NCBI RefSeq assembly: GCF_042648405.1
Contig: NZ_JBHRXV010000011.1
Coordinates: forward strand, 372,001 to 436,000
Reading direction: 5' to 3'
From: Sphingoaurantiacus capsulatus
GTDB lineage: Bacteria; Pseudomonadota; Alphaproteobacteria; Sphingomonadales; Sphingomonadaceae
Length of the DNA: 64,000 bases
Made by a program: the position numbers and the translations under genes. Positions 9,182 through 18,421 of the stretch are shown piece after piece; positions within the stretch are counted from its first letter, which is position 1; each line of letters begins with the position of its first letter. The notes below the pieces were generated by a model. The model was not told the origin of the DNA and did not search any database. It saw only the letters and a program-made list of their open reading frames with translations.

Positions 9182-10491
9182 TATTGCTCCGGCAGCAGGT
9201 TGGTCGGGCCGCCGGCCGGGCGCGGCGTGGCGGCCGGCGCCGGAACCGGGGTGACGTTGGTCTCGCCGCCGTCGATCGCTTCCTCGGTCACGATCGGGCG
9301 TGGCACGACGACGTCGCCGGCCACCTTGCGGCGCAGGCGAAGACCGCCCTCGCCCACGTCGATGCGCAGCCCGCGCTGGTCGAGGTTGTAGAGCAGCCAG
9401 TCGTAGCTGTCCGAATGGCCGATGCGGATACGCGAGGTGCCGCCCAATGACAGGCTGACGAGCGTGACGCCGCTCACCGTCGGCGTGCTGCGCAGCGCCG
9501 ATTCGACGCTGCTCCATGTTGTCGCGTCGGGCGTCGCGACGTTGAGTTCGACGCCCGAGGCGGACACGGCCGTCATCGCGATCACCGGCGCGAGGTTCAC
9601 CGGCGGCGCCAGGTCGGCAGTGAGCGTAGGGTCGGAGCGCAGCCGACCCTCGCGCAGCGCCTGGCCATAGGCCGCGTCGATGCGCGACACCGCCTGATCG
9701 AGCATGCGGTCGAGCTGCGTACTGCTGCGGATTTGCAGGCGGAAGCGGGTCAGTTCGGTGGCGTCGGGGCCGTGGCGGGCGACGAAGCTGCCGATCACCG
9801 GGCCGCCCGGATAGGTGCGGTCGAGCTTCGCCTCGGCAGTCAGCACGTCGGCGGCGCGGAAGCGGTTGAGGATGTTGCGCCACAGCGCGCGATCGTCGCG
9901 GCGCGATTGATAGGCGTTGAGGAGGACCGAATCGCCGACCACCGTCGTCGCGCGGACATATTGCATCGGCGAGCTGCCCGGCCGGTAGCGCGACCAGGCG
10001 CGCAGCCAGGGCGACTGCGTCTCATAGACGGTGCTGGCACCGGCATCGGTCAGCACCGGCAGCAGCAGCATCGGCGGCGAGCTCATTGTCGCCACGTCGT
10101 TGCCGAAATATTTGCCGGCGCGCACCCGGTCGAAGATCACCGACAGGCGGCCGATGTAGCGCTTCAGCGAGAAGCGCTCGGCATCGACCTCGATGCCCGC
10201 GACCATCGAATCGAGCGCACCGTCGTTGAGCTTCGGCGCTTGCGCAGGTGGGTTGCCGGTCATTCGCGCCCAGAGCTGCGGCCACGCCTGGCGCTGCGCC
10301 TCGCGGAAGGCGGCGAGCCGCGCCTCGTCGGTCGACTTGCCGGCCACGTCGACATCGATGTTCGAGACGACGAAGGCGCTGCCGCTGCCGCCGTCACCAC
10401 CGCCGTCGCCGTCCTGAGCCCGCGACGCCACCGCGCCGCAGAGGACCACACCGACGATCGCCAGGAACCGAACAACGCGCAACGCAGACAC
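9181..10491 (-). CDS. DUF2066-like exported protein
   Basis: 436-residue protein with a signal peptide (about residues 1-25, cleavage after ASRAQ) and a Gly/Asp-rich linker before a conserved exported domain beginning FVVSNIDVDVAGKSTDEARLAAFREAQRQAWPQLW, which resembles DUF2066. The C-terminal part (about residues 330-400) looks like a second alpha/beta domain and ends in a Pro/Ala-rich tail. No enzymatic motif is visible. First gene of the minus-strand perM-hdaA unit and divergent from purM. Function unknown; the family name is assigned from residue pattern and context only. Confidence 0.7.
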   Translation of the reverse strand: MSALRVVRFLAIVGVVLCGAVASRAQDGDGGGDGGSGSAFVVSNIDVDVAGKSTDEARLAAFREAQRQAWPQLWARMTGNPPAQAPKLNDGALDSMVAGIEVDAERFSLKRYIGRLSVIFDRVRAGKYFGNDVATMSSPPMLLLPVLTDAGASTVYETQSPWLRAWSRYRPGSSPMQYVRATTVVGDSVLLNAYQSRRDDRALWRNILNRFRAADVLTAEAKLDRTYPGGPVIGSFVARHGPDATELTRFRLQIRSSTQLDRMLDQAVSRIDAAYGQALREGRLRSDPTLTADLAPPVNLAPVIAMTAVSASGVELNVATPDATTWSSVESALRSTPTVSGVTLVSLSLGGTSRIRIGHSDSYDWLLYNLDQRGLRIDVGEGGLRLRRKVAGDVVVPRPIVTEEAIDGGETNVTPVPAPAATPRPAGGPTNLLPEQ

Positions 10492-10556
10492 CTTTTTGCT
10501 GCCGGGATTACCCGGTTCTTACGAAATCAGAGTCGAAATCCCAAGGCGACATCTCT

Positions 10557-11678
10557 ATGCGTGCCGCCATGGTCGATCCCAAGCACAATCAGCAGCCCGG
10601 CATGACCTATGAGCAGGCGGGCGTCTCCATCGCGGCAGGCAATGCCCTGGTCAAGGCAATCGCGCCGATCGCGCGGGCCACCGCCCGCCCCGGCGCCGAC
10701 CCCGAACTCGGCGGTTTCGGCGGTTTCTTCGATCCGCTCGCCGCCGGCTACCGCGATCCGCTGCTGGTCGCCGCGACCGACGGCGTCGGCACCAAGCTGA
10801 AGCTGGCGATCGACACCGGGCGGCATGAGACGGTCGGCATCGACCTTGTCGCGATGTGCGTCAACGACCTGATCGTGCAGGGCGCCGAGCCGTTGTTCTT
10901 CCTCGACTATTTCGCGACCGGCAAGCTGGAGCCGCACATCGCCGCCGTCGTGGTGCAGGGCATCGCCGACGGTTGCAAGCAGGCCGGCTGCGCGCTGATC
11001 GGCGGCGAGACCGCCGAAATGCCGGGCCTCTACAGCAAGGGCGACTATGACCTCGCCGGCTTCGCGGTCGGCGCCGTCGAGCGCGGCGAGCAGCTGACCG
11101 GCGCCAAGGTCGCGGTTGGCGACGTGCTGATCGGCCTCGCCTCCTCGGGCGTGCATTCGAACGGCTTCTCGCTGGTGCGCCGCATCGTCGAGGATCGCGG
11201 CTTTGCACTCGATCGCCCCGCCCCCTTCGATCACGCGCGGCTGCTCGGCGCCGCGCTGCTGGCGCCGACGCGGATCTATGTGAAGAGCCTGCTGCCGCTG
11301 GTGCGGCGCGGCCTCATCAAGGCGCTGTCGCACATCACCGGCGGCGGCCTGCTTGAGAACATTCCGCGTGTGCTGCCCGAAGGCGCGCATGCCCGCGTCG
11401 ACACCGCCGCCTGGGAGCAGCCGGCGCTGTTCGCCTGGCTGCAGGGCCAGGGCCGCATCGAGCCGGGCGAGATGGCGCGCACCTTCAACTGCGGCATCGG
11501 CATGGTCGCGGTGGTTGCCGCCGCCGACGTGGCGAATGTCATCGAGCAGCTGACCGAGGCCGGCGAGACGGCGTTCGTGATCGGCGCCATCGACGCCGGC
11601 CCGCGCGGCTGCACGGTGTTCGGCCCCGGCGACGGCTGGCACGCGATGCAGCCGTGGGAAGCGACGCATGCCGCCTAG
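10557..11678 (+). CDS. purM: Phosphoribosylformylglycinamidine cyclo-ligase (AIR synthetase)
   Basis: Fifth step of purine biosynthesis: FGAM plus ATP gives AIR. The call rests on YEQAGVSIAAGNALV (N-terminal family signature), DGVGTKLKLA, GGETAEMPGLY and HITGGGLLENIPRVLP. I chose the ATG at 10557 (373 residues) because AAGGCGA lies about 8 nt upstream; an ATG at 10602 would give 358 residues, closer to the usual length, and is a real alternative. The frame stays open upstream but runs into the divergent gene. It overlaps purN by 11 nt, so the two are co-translated. Confidence 0.96.
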   Translation: MRAAMVDPKHNQQPGMTYEQAGVSIAAGNALVKAIAPIARATARPGADPELGGFGGFFDPLAAGYRDPLLVAATDGVGTKLKLAIDTGRHETVGIDLVAMCVNDLIVQGAEPLFFLDYFATGKLEPHIAAVVVQGIADGCKQAGCALIGGETAEMPGLYSKGDYDLAGFAVGAVERGEQLTGAKVAVGDVLIGLASSGVHSNGFSLVRRIVEDRGFALDRPAPFDHARLLGAALLAPTRIYVKSLLPLVRRGLIKALSHITGGGLLENIPRVLPEGAHARVDTAAWEQPALFAWLQGQGRIEPGEMARTFNCGIGMVAVVAAADVANVIEQLTEAGETAFVIGAIDAGPRGCTVFGPGDGWHAMQPWEATHAA

Positions 11679-12252
11679 GCGGGCGCGCGTAGGGATTCTG
11701 ATTTCCGGACGCGGCAGCAACATGAAGGCGCTGATCGAAGCGTCGCGGGCGGCCGATTGTCCCTATGAAGTAGCGCTGGTCGTCTCCAACAACCCCGACG
11801 CGCTGGGCCTTGAAGATGCGGCAGCGGCGGGAATCGCCACCTTTGCCCAATCGCACCGCGGCCTGCCGCGTGAAGATTTCGACGCGCTGATGGACGGCGC
11901 CCTGCGTGCCGCGCGTGTCGAATGGGTGGCGCTCGCCGGCTATATGCGGCTGCTGTCGCCGGGCTTCATCGGCGGCTGGCGCGGCCGCATCGTCAATATC
12001 CACCCGTCGCTGCTCCCCGCCTACAAGGGCCTCGACACCCACGCGCGGGCGCTGGCCGCCGGCGAGCGGGTGCATGGCTGCACGGTGCATATCGTCACGC
12101 CCGAACTGGATGACGGGCCCATCGTCGCGCAGGCGGAGGTGCCGGTACTCGATGGCGATACGCCGGCGACGCTCGCCGACCGTGTGCTGATCGAGGAGCA
12201 TCGCCTCTATCCGGAAGCGCTAAGCGCCCTTATCTTGAAGGCCGATGGCTGA
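11668..12252 (+). CDS. purN: Phosphoribosylglycinamide formyltransferase
   Basis: Transfers a formyl group from 10-formyl-THF to GAR in purine synthesis; 194 residues. The catalytic trio is visible as Asn110, His112 (VNIHPSLLPAYKG) and Asp148 (TPELDDGPIV), matching N106/H108/D144 of E. coli PurN. The N-terminal GILISGRGSNMKAL loop binds the phosphate of GAR. Start overlaps the purM stop by 11 nt; its own stop overlaps the next gene by 8 nt. Confidence 0.97.
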   Translation: MPPRRARVGILISGRGSNMKALIEASRAADCPYEVALVVSNNPDALGLEDAAAAGIATFAQSHRGLPREDFDALMDGALRAARVEWVALAGYMRLLSPGFIGGWRGRIVNIHPSLLPAYKGLDTHARALAAGERVHGCTVHIVTPELDDGPIVAQAEVPVLDGDTPATLADRVLIEEHRLYPEALSALILKADG

Positions 12253-12898
12253 CGAGAAGATGACCCCGGCCGAGAAGGCCGAAGCCGCCGCGGTTCGCCG
12301 CCGCTGGATCACGCTGGGCGAACTGCTCGCGGTCGCCGCGGTGGTGATCTCCGCCCTCACCTTCTGGAACAGTTATTCCGAGCGGCGCAGCAGCGAGGAA
12401 GCGCGGGTCAGCGAGGCGCGCAGCGGCGCCGCCAGGGCGCGCACGCTGATCCTTCGCGCCACCGCGAGCCAGGACGGCGAGGTGCTGACCTTGTCGGCCG
12501 CCAGCGACCAGGCGATCCAGAGTCAGACGGTGACTTTCCCTTCCGCGCTGGAGATCGACGCGGTCGAGACCACCAACCCGCGCATCGAGGCCGACTGGTT
12601 CGATGGTGCGCTGAGGAAGGCGCGCAAGGATGCCGGGCAGCGCGACGAGGACGCCGGTGACGAGCGGCTGCCGATCGCGGTCACCACGCACTATCTCGCC
12701 GACGGCGGCGAGATGCTCACCGACGTGGCGCTCTACGATGTCGGCTATGGGGTGAAGGAACGCTTCCTTCGCGGCGGCGAAGTGCGGCTGCGCGGCCTGT
12801 CCTACATCGGACGGGCCCACGCCGATGCGGCGCAGGCCCGTCTCGATTCACTCTGGAAGACGCGTCAGCCGACGATTTCGGCGGGCGAGAAGAAGTAG
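12245..12898 (+). CDS. Membrane-anchored hypothetical protein
   Basis: 217 residues. A charged N-terminus is followed by one transmembrane helix (ITLGELLAVAAVVISALTFW, about residues 20-40), a heptad-rich Ser/Glu/Arg region and an alpha/beta domain with no recognised motif. It overlaps purN by 8 nt, implying one transcript with purMN, but nothing links it to purine synthesis. Its last 34 nt overlap the 3' end of ndk on the other strand. Not recognised; likely an inner-membrane protein with a large soluble domain. Confidence 0.7.
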   Translation: MADEKMTPAEKAEAAAVRRRWITLGELLAVAAVVISALTFWNSYSERRSSEEARVSEARSGAARARTLILRATASQDGEVLTLSAASDQAIQSQTVTFPSALEIDAVETTNPRIEADWFDGALRKARKDAGQRDEDAGDERLPIAVTTHYLADGGEMLTDVALYDVGYGVKERFLRGGEVRLRGLSYIGRAHADAAQARLDSLWKTRQPTISAGEKK

Positions 12899-13287
12899 TC
12901 GATCTCGATCTTCGCGTTCTCGAGGCTGTCCGACCCGTGGACGGTGTTCGCCTCGATGCTCTCGGCGAGGGTCTTGCGGATGGTGCCCTCGTCGGCGTTC
13001 GCCGGGTTGGTGGCGCCCATCACTTCGCGGTTCTTGGCGACGGCGTTCTCGCCCTCGAGTACCTGAACGACGACCGGGCCCGAGATCATGAAGCCGACGA
13101 GGTCGTTGAAGAACGGGCGCTCGCGGTGAACGCCGTAGAAGCCCTCGGCCTGCTCCTTGGTCATGTGGATGCGCTTCGACGCGACGATGCGCAGCCCGGC
13201 GTCCTCCAGCATGGCGGTGACCTTGCCGGTCAGGTTGCGGCGCGTGGCGTCCGGCTTGATGATCGAGAAGGTGCGCTCGAGAGCCAT
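12865..13287 (-). CDS. ndk: Nucleoside diphosphate kinase
   Basis: Balances NTP pools by phosphotransfer through a phosphohistidine. 140 residues, the typical bacterial length. Active-site His117 lies in NTVHGSDS, and the N-terminal TFSIIKPDA strand is intact. The ATG at 13287 has GGAGAAT about 9 nt upstream. The 3' end overlaps the convergent hypothetical gene by 34 nt. Confidence 0.98.
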   Translation of the reverse strand: MALERTFSIIKPDATRRNLTGKVTAMLEDAGLRIVASKRIHMTKEQAEGFYGVHRERPFFNDLVGFMISGPVVVQVLEGENAVAKNREVMGATNPANADEGTIRKTLAESIEANTVHGSDSLENAKIEIDYFFSPAEIVG

Positions 13288-13408
13288 TTTTATATTCTCC
13301 GTGGGAGGATTGTTTGATTGCGGCTGCGCTCTAGCGGCGAGCCGTTGCAAAGGCAACCGGCGAGGGGGTCGCAGGGGTGGCCCGCTCCTCCCCGGCACCC
13401 ATCCAATT

Positions 13409-13557
13409 GTCATCCCCGCGAAGGCGGGGACCCACTAGGCAGCGCTCTCCAGCGTTCGCGCACAACTCACCCGTCGACAGGCTCAGGATGAGCAGCAAGG
13501 CATGCGTTGCGCGGCGGTGGGTCCCCGCCTTCGCGGGGATGACAGGTCTTTTTTTTT
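13409..13557. repeat. Palindromic repeat pair plus T9 tract in the ndk-holC gap
   Basis: The 307-nt gap between holC and ndk (13288-13594) holds no credible gene. It contains inverted arms 13409-13435 and 13517-13543, perfectly complementary over 27 nt, each with an internal CCCCGC-GAAG-GCGGGG hairpin, and a nine-T run at 13549-13557. Between the arms, around 13467-13492, is one copy of a second interspersed motif (GTCGACAGGCTCAGGATGAG), a type common in sphingomonad intergenic DNA. On the plus strand stem plus T run looks like a terminator, yet no plus-strand gene ends here. Confidence 0.85.
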
Positions 13558-13594
13558 GGAGTTGGCGCTGAATCTCCCTCCTCGAAGGGGGGCT

Positions 13595-14047
13595 CTACTG
13601 CTTCTTCACCCAGCGGCCGCGCTCGTCCTGCTGCCAGTAGGCGCGGGTCACGCCCTCGCGGTCCTTGAGTGCGCTCCAGCTCTTGCGCGCCGCCGACAGC
13701 CGCGCGCCGTCGCTCTCCTCGAACAGATACAGCACGCGCTTGAAGTCGCCGAGGCGGTCGAGGTCGAGCGTATCGATCGCCGCCAGCAGGTCGGCGCCAT
13801 TGCCGCGCTCGCCCGCCGAGGTGGCGAGCAGGATCGGCTGCTCGGCCGGCGCGTCCACACCGTGCGGCAGGAACGAGCCGTCCTCATAGGTCCAGAGATG
13901 CTGGTCGAGCGCCTTCACCTGCGCGTCGTCGGCGCAGTGAATGAGGATTCGGTGGCCGGCGGCGTGCGCCTTCTCCAGCAGACGCGGCAAAACCGTGTTC
14001 AGCGGCTGCCGCGTCAGATGGTAGAAGCCGACCTCGGTCTCGCTCAC
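13595..14047 (-). CDS. holC: DNA polymerase III chi subunit
   Basis: Chi subunit of the replicase clamp-loader complex, which contacts SSB. 150 residues from a GTG at 14047 (protein begins MSETEVGFYHLTRQPL). Family pattern: EVGFYHLTR at the N-terminus, ILIHCADDAQVKALDQHLWTY and FLPHGV in the core. The GTG overlaps the TGA of pepA (GTGA), the arrangement commonly found for pepA-holC. No other start in this frame would preserve the conserved N-terminus without running deep into pepA. Confidence 0.92.
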   Translation of the reverse strand: MSETEVGFYHLTRQPLNTVLPRLLEKAHAAGHRILIHCADDAQVKALDQHLWTYEDGSFLPHGVDAPAEQPILLATSAGERGNGADLLAAIDTLDLDRLGDFKRVLYLFEESDGARLSAARKSWSALKDREGVTRAYWQQDERGRWVKKQ

Positions 14048-15534
14048 TTTTCGTGATTTTCCTCGATGAACTTGTCGAGCAGGCGCACGCCGTAGCCGGT
14101 GGCGCCCTTGTCCCACAGCGTCGCGGGCTTGGCGCTCCACACCATGCCGGCGATGTCGAGGTGCGCCCATTTCACACCGTCGTCGACGAAGCGCTTGATG
14201 AACTGCGCCGCGGTGATCGAGCCGCCGTCGCGCGGGCCGACGTTCTTCATGTCGGCGATCTGCGATTCGAGCAGCTTGTCGTAGGCGTCGCCCAGCGGGA
14301 AGCGCCACAGCCGGTCGCCGGCGCCGAGGCCCGCGTCGACCAGTTGCTTCGCCAGCTCGTCATCGTTCGAAAAGAGCCCGCCATATTCATGGCCGAGCGA
14401 GATGATGATCGCGCCGGTCAGGGTCGCGAGATCGACGATGACCTCCGGCTTCCAGGTCTTCTGAGCATAGGTGATCGCATCGCACAGCACGAGGCGGCCT
14501 TCCGCGTCGGTGTTGATGACCTCGATCGTCTGGCCCGACATCGAGGTGACGACGTCGCCGGGGCGCTGCGCATTGCCGTCGGGCATGTTCTCGACGAGGC
14601 CGCAGACGCCGATGACGTGCGCCTTCGCCTTGCGCTTGGCGAGCGCGAGCATCGCGCCCGCCACGGCGCCGGCGCCGCCCATGTCCCACTTCATCTCTTC
14701 CATGCCGGCCGCCGGCTTGATCGAGATGCCGCCGGTGTCGAAGGTGACGCCCTTGCCGACGAACACGACGGGCTTGGCCGCCGTGCCGCCGGTGCCGTCC
14801 CACTTCATGATGAGGAGCCGTGCCTCGCGCACCGAGCCCTGCGACACGCCGAGCAGCGAGCCCATGCCGAGCTTCTTCATTTCGGCTTCGCCCAGCACCT
14901 CGATCTCGACGCCGCTGCCTGCCAGCGCCTTCTTCGCGCGCTCGACGAAGCTTTCCGGGTAGATGACGTTCGCCGGCTCCGACACGAGGTCGCGGGTGAA
15001 ATAGACGCCGTCGGCCACGGCCTTCAGCTTGTCGAAGGCCGCCTGCGCACCGTCGCCGGCGTTGACGATGATCAGCTCGGCCAGGGTCGGCTTCTGCTTG
15101 TCGGTCAGCTTGGTGCGGTAGGTGTCGAAGCGATAGGCGCGGAGCAGCGCGCCATAGGCCAGCCGTGCCGCCGCCTCGCCGCGCGAGATCGCGATGTCGT
15201 CGACGCCGTCCATATCGACGACCAGCGTCGTCTCGCCCGACAGCAGCAGCCGCGCGACCAGCGCACCGCCGACGCGTTCGAAGCTGCCGCGGTCGGCCTT
15301 GCCGGCGACGCCGAGGCCGACGAGCAGCAGCCGGGTCGCCTCGACATTGGCCGGCGCCAGCAGCTCGGTAATGGCAGCAATGTCGCCGTCGAAGCGGGCG
15401 GCCTGGCTGGCGCGCGCCAGGCGGCCGGCGTCGTCGCGCGCCTGCGCGCCGCGGCTCAGCACCAGATCCTTGTGCGCGAAAACCGCCAGCGCCGAGGTCT
15501 GCGGATTGGCGGGCTGGCCGAAAGTGACACGCAT
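14044..15534 (-). CDS. pepA: Leucyl aminopeptidase (M17)
   Basis: Cytosolic di-metal aminopeptidase releasing N-terminal residues; 496 residues. The M17 signature NTDAEGRLVLCDA is present in the C-terminal domain, preceded by the metal-binding region VGKGVTFDTGGISIKP and MKWDMGGAGAV. The N-terminal domain is more variable. It is translationally coupled to holC downstream. The start ATG at 15534 faces lptD across about 130 nt. Some PepA proteins also bind DNA, which the sequence here neither supports nor excludes. Confidence 0.97.
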   Translation of the reverse strand: MRVTFGQPANPQTSALAVFAHKDLVLSRGAQARDDAGRLARASQAARFDGDIAAITELLAPANVEATRLLLVGLGVAGKADRGSFERVGGALVARLLLSGETTLVVDMDGVDDIAISRGEAAARLAYGALLRAYRFDTYRTKLTDKQKPTLAELIIVNAGDGAQAAFDKLKAVADGVYFTRDLVSEPANVIYPESFVERAKKALAGSGVEIEVLGEAEMKKLGMGSLLGVSQGSVREARLLIMKWDGTGGTAAKPVVFVGKGVTFDTGGISIKPAAGMEEMKWDMGGAGAVAGAMLALAKRKAKAHVIGVCGLVENMPDGNAQRPGDVVTSMSGQTIEVINTDAEGRLVLCDAITYAQKTWKPEVIVDLATLTGAIIISLGHEYGGLFSNDDELAKQLVDAGLGAGDRLWRFPLGDAYDKLLESQIADMKNVGPRDGGSITAAQFIKRFVDDGVKWAHLDIAGMVWSAKPATLWDKGATGYGVRLLDKFIEENHEK

Positions 15535-15666
15535 TTATTCAAACTCCGGAGAAATATCGTCAGGCGCGAGGTTGTAGCGAGGCGGGGTCGGACAGGCAAA
15601 CACGGCGCCGCTTGTCGGTCGTACCTCCCATCCGTTAGAGGGCGGGGACCGTTTCGGGAGCTTCGC

Positions 15667-17949
15667 TTGCGCCTACGCCCTTCCCTGCTGCTCCTTGGCG
15701 CCGCGCTGTGCGGCCTGACGGCGCCGACTTACGCGCAGGAAGCACCGCCTCCGGATGCCACTGAAGCGCGCGATCCGGCCGAAGCCACCGCGACTCCTGA
15801 CCAGCTTTACGGCGGCCCGCCGGTGCCCGAGGTCGTCGACCCGACCGCCGAGGTCGATGCCGACCAGGTGATCGACTTCGCCGCCGATACGCTGAGCTAT
15901 GACGAGGGTGCCGACATCGTCACCGCGAGCGGCAACGTCATCCTGGTGCGCGGCGGCTACCGCCTGCGCGCGCAGACGGTCGAGTACAACCGGCGCAGCG
16001 GCGTCGTCGAGGCGCGCGGCAACGTCATCGTCATCGATCCGGGTGGCAATCAGGCGTTCGGTGACCGGGTCGAGCTGACCGAGTCGCTGCGCGACGGCGC
16101 CATCGAGAACATCCTGCTCGTGCTGCAGGACGGCGGCCGCCTCGCCGCCCGCTCGGGCAAGCGCGTCGACGGGCGCAGCGAGCTCGACCGCGCCATCTAC
16201 AGCCCCTGCGACATCGATGACTCGGAAGGCTGCCCGAAGAAGCCGGTGTGGCAGATCAAGGCGGTGAAGATCATCCATGATCCCGCGCGAGAGCGGATGA
16301 CCTATCGCCACGCCTATTTCGAGCTGTTCGGCATCCCTGTGCTCTACCTGCCGTCGCTGTCGCATCCGGTGGGCGGCAGCGGCAGCGCCGGTGGGCTGCT
16401 GGTGCCCGACATCCGGCTCGACCGCTCATTGGGGCTCGAGCTGAAAGTCCCCTATTATCTGTCGCTGGCGAAGAACCGCGACCTGACGATCACGCCCTAT
16501 CTCTACACCGACGCCAACCCGATGCTCGGCGCCGAATATCGCCACCTGTTCGGCGGCGGCCCGGCGCGGGTCGGCGGGCTGATCACCAAGGCGACGCGCG
16601 AAACCACCGCCGGCAACGACAAGAATGACGTGCGCGGCTATTTCTTCGCCAACGGCCGGCTCCAGCATTCGACCGCCTGGCGATCGACGCTCGGCGTGCG
16701 GCTGACCACCGACGACACTTTCCTGCGCCGCTATGATATCTCGCGCGACGATACGCTGCGGAATTTCTATACGCTCGAACGCTTTGGCGGGACTTCCTAC
16801 CTCAGTATCGAAGGATGGGCGTTCCAGGGCCTGCGCGCCGACGATCGCGCCGGGCAGCAGCCGATCGCGCTGCCGCTGGTCGATTTCCAGTGGCGGCCCG
16901 AGCTAGATGCTTTGGGCGGCCGGCTGGAGGTGCGCGCCAACACGCTCGCGATCACCCGCACCGACGGGCAGGACACGCAGCGCGCGCTGGCGCAGGTGCG
17001 CTGGGACGCGGCGACCTATACGCCGATGGGCCAGCGCGTGACGGCGACCGCGATGTTCCGCGCCGACGCCTATCACACCAACGACACCGACCTGTCCCCG
17101 TTCCCCATCTATTCGGGCAAGGACGGCTGGTCGGGCCGCGCCATCCCGGTCGCAGCACTCGATGCCGAATGGCCGTTCGCCGGCCCGGCGTTCGGCGGCA
17201 TGCAGACGCTGACGCCGCGCGTGCAGCTCGTCGGCAGCGGCAAGGGCGACAACAGCGACATCCCCAACGAGGATGCGCGCGCTGTCGATCTCGACGATCT
17301 CAACCTGTTTTCGCTCAACCGCTTCAACGGCTTCGATCGCTGGGGCGGCGGCGCCCGAGTCACTTATGGCGCGCGCTGGACGCTCGATCGGCCGAACTGG
17401 CGGGTGGAACTGGAAGGCGGCCAGAGTTACCGCTTCGACAAGGACAGCGACCTGTTCCCGGTCGGCACCGGTCTCTCCGGCAATTTCTCCGACTTCGTCG
17501 GCCGCTCCACCCTGAAGATCGGCAGCTTCGTCGACGTCACCCACCGCTTCCGCGTCGACAAGAACGGGCTGGAAGTGCGCCGCAACGAGATCGACGCGAC
17601 GATCGGCAGCCGCCGCACCTATGCGACGATCGGCTATGTCCGCCTCAACCGCGACATCCAGCTCGAGGATCTGCAGGACCGCGAGGAAGCCCGCGTCGGC
17701 GGCCGCGTCGCCTTTGCCCGCTACTGGTCGCTGTTCGGCTCGGCGATCGTCGATCTTACGGGGCGCGGCGAAGACCCGCTCAACCTCTCCGACGGCTATG
17801 AGCCGATCCGCCACCGTGTCGGCATCGCCTATGAGGACGAATGCTTCGAGCTCGGCGTCACCTGGCGCCGCGACTATACGCAGGACCGCGACTTCCGGGC
17901 GGGCAACACCTTCCTGATCCGCCTGTCGCTGAAGAATCTCGGACGGTAA
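15667..17949 (+). CDS. lptD: LPS-assembly outer-membrane protein LptD
   Basis: Outer-membrane beta-barrel that inserts lipopolysaccharide with LptE. I start the gene at TTG 15667: GGGAG lies 6 nt upstream and translation gives an immediate signal peptide (RLRPSLLLLGAALCGLTAP...YAQ), whereas no suitable ATG exists. The product is 760 residues. Residues about 60-175 form the OstA/LptA-like jellyroll (DTLSYDEGADIVTASGNVIL); the rest is a long barrel with the LptD signature region (RMTYRHAYFELFGIPVLYLP). It carries cysteines near CDIDDSEGC (about residue 185) and a late Cys (DECFEL), fitting disulfide-dependent maturation. Confidence 0.93.
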   Translation: MRLRPSLLLLGAALCGLTAPTYAQEAPPPDATEARDPAEATATPDQLYGGPPVPEVVDPTAEVDADQVIDFAADTLSYDEGADIVTASGNVILVRGGYRLRAQTVEYNRRSGVVEARGNVIVIDPGGNQAFGDRVELTESLRDGAIENILLVLQDGGRLAARSGKRVDGRSELDRAIYSPCDIDDSEGCPKKPVWQIKAVKIIHDPARERMTYRHAYFELFGIPVLYLPSLSHPVGGSGSAGGLLVPDIRLDRSLGLELKVPYYLSLAKNRDLTITPYLYTDANPMLGAEYRHLFGGGPARVGGLITKATRETTAGNDKNDVRGYFFANGRLQHSTAWRSTLGVRLTTDDTFLRRYDISRDDTLRNFYTLERFGGTSYLSIEGWAFQGLRADDRAGQQPIALPLVDFQWRPELDALGGRLEVRANTLAITRTDGQDTQRALAQVRWDAATYTPMGQRVTATAMFRADAYHTNDTDLSPFPIYSGKDGWSGRAIPVAALDAEWPFAGPAFGGMQTLTPRVQLVGSGKGDNSDIPNEDARAVDLDDLNLFSLNRFNGFDRWGGGARVTYGARWTLDRPNWRVELEGGQSYRFDKDSDLFPVGTGLSGNFSDFVGRSTLKIGSFVDVTHRFRVDKNGLEVRRNEIDATIGSRRTYATIGYVRLNRDIQLEDLQDREEARVGGRVAFARYWSLFGSAIVDLTGRGEDPLNLSDGYEPIRHRVGIAYEDECFELGVTWRRDYTQDRDFRAGNTFLIRLSLKNLGR

Positions 17950-17958
17950 TCGGCGGCC

Positions 17959-18405
17959 ATGAGAAGCGCCCGGGCCATAGGCCGGATAGCGGCGCAAGTC
18001 TCGGTAATGCTGTTGGCCGCAGTGGGCGCTTTTTCGCTGATCGGCGATCCGCTTCTTCGAATGCTCTTCGCGTCGTCATCTGCGACTGACATCGTAAGAG
18101 AGGTCGCAAGTCCGGATGGGCTTGCCAGTGCAAGGGTGAAAATCACCAGTGGCGGCTTGGGCACAGTCCACACCGTCCACGTCGAGCTTTCATCGCACGA
18201 AGGCGAGAAGTGGGCGATCTATCAGGCAGGCGACAGCGACTACCGCCCCTCGCTGCGTTGGATCGACCGGCAGACGCTCGAACTCGGCCTGCCGTGCGAG
18301 CGCTTCGATTTCGCCTCCAATCCTGACGATTGGAAGCGATCAGCGTCGAAGGCGCGTCAGCTAAAAGTGCGCTTCCGATACGACGATGCGTGCAGTGATC
18401 GCTGA
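17959..18405 (+). CDS. Small membrane-anchored hypothetical protein
   Basis: 148 residues beginning 9 nt after the lptD stop. Residues about 8-33 are a hydrophobic N-terminal segment (signal anchor or signal peptide). The remaining domain starts VASPDGLASARVKITSGG and has the 'SPDG...VHVEL' pattern seen in small DUF5412-like lipoprotein-type domains, which is only a weak resemblance. Base composition looks lower in GC than lptD. No catalytic motif visible. Co-transcription with lptD is likely from spacing. Confidence 0.6.
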   Translation: MRSARAIGRIAAQVSVMLLAAVGAFSLIGDPLLRMLFASSSATDIVREVASPDGLASARVKITSGGLGTVHTVHVELSSHEGEKWAIYQAGDSDYRPSLRWIDRQTLELGLPCERFDFASNPDDWKRSASKARQLKVRFRYDDACSDR

Positions 18406-18421
18406 CTATCGCCTGGGTTTT

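Noticed and set aside
14053..15666. N-terminal extension of lptD through the antisense of pepA
   Set aside because: The extension is opposite conserved pepA; the signal peptide and GGGAG at the TTG 15667 mark the true start.
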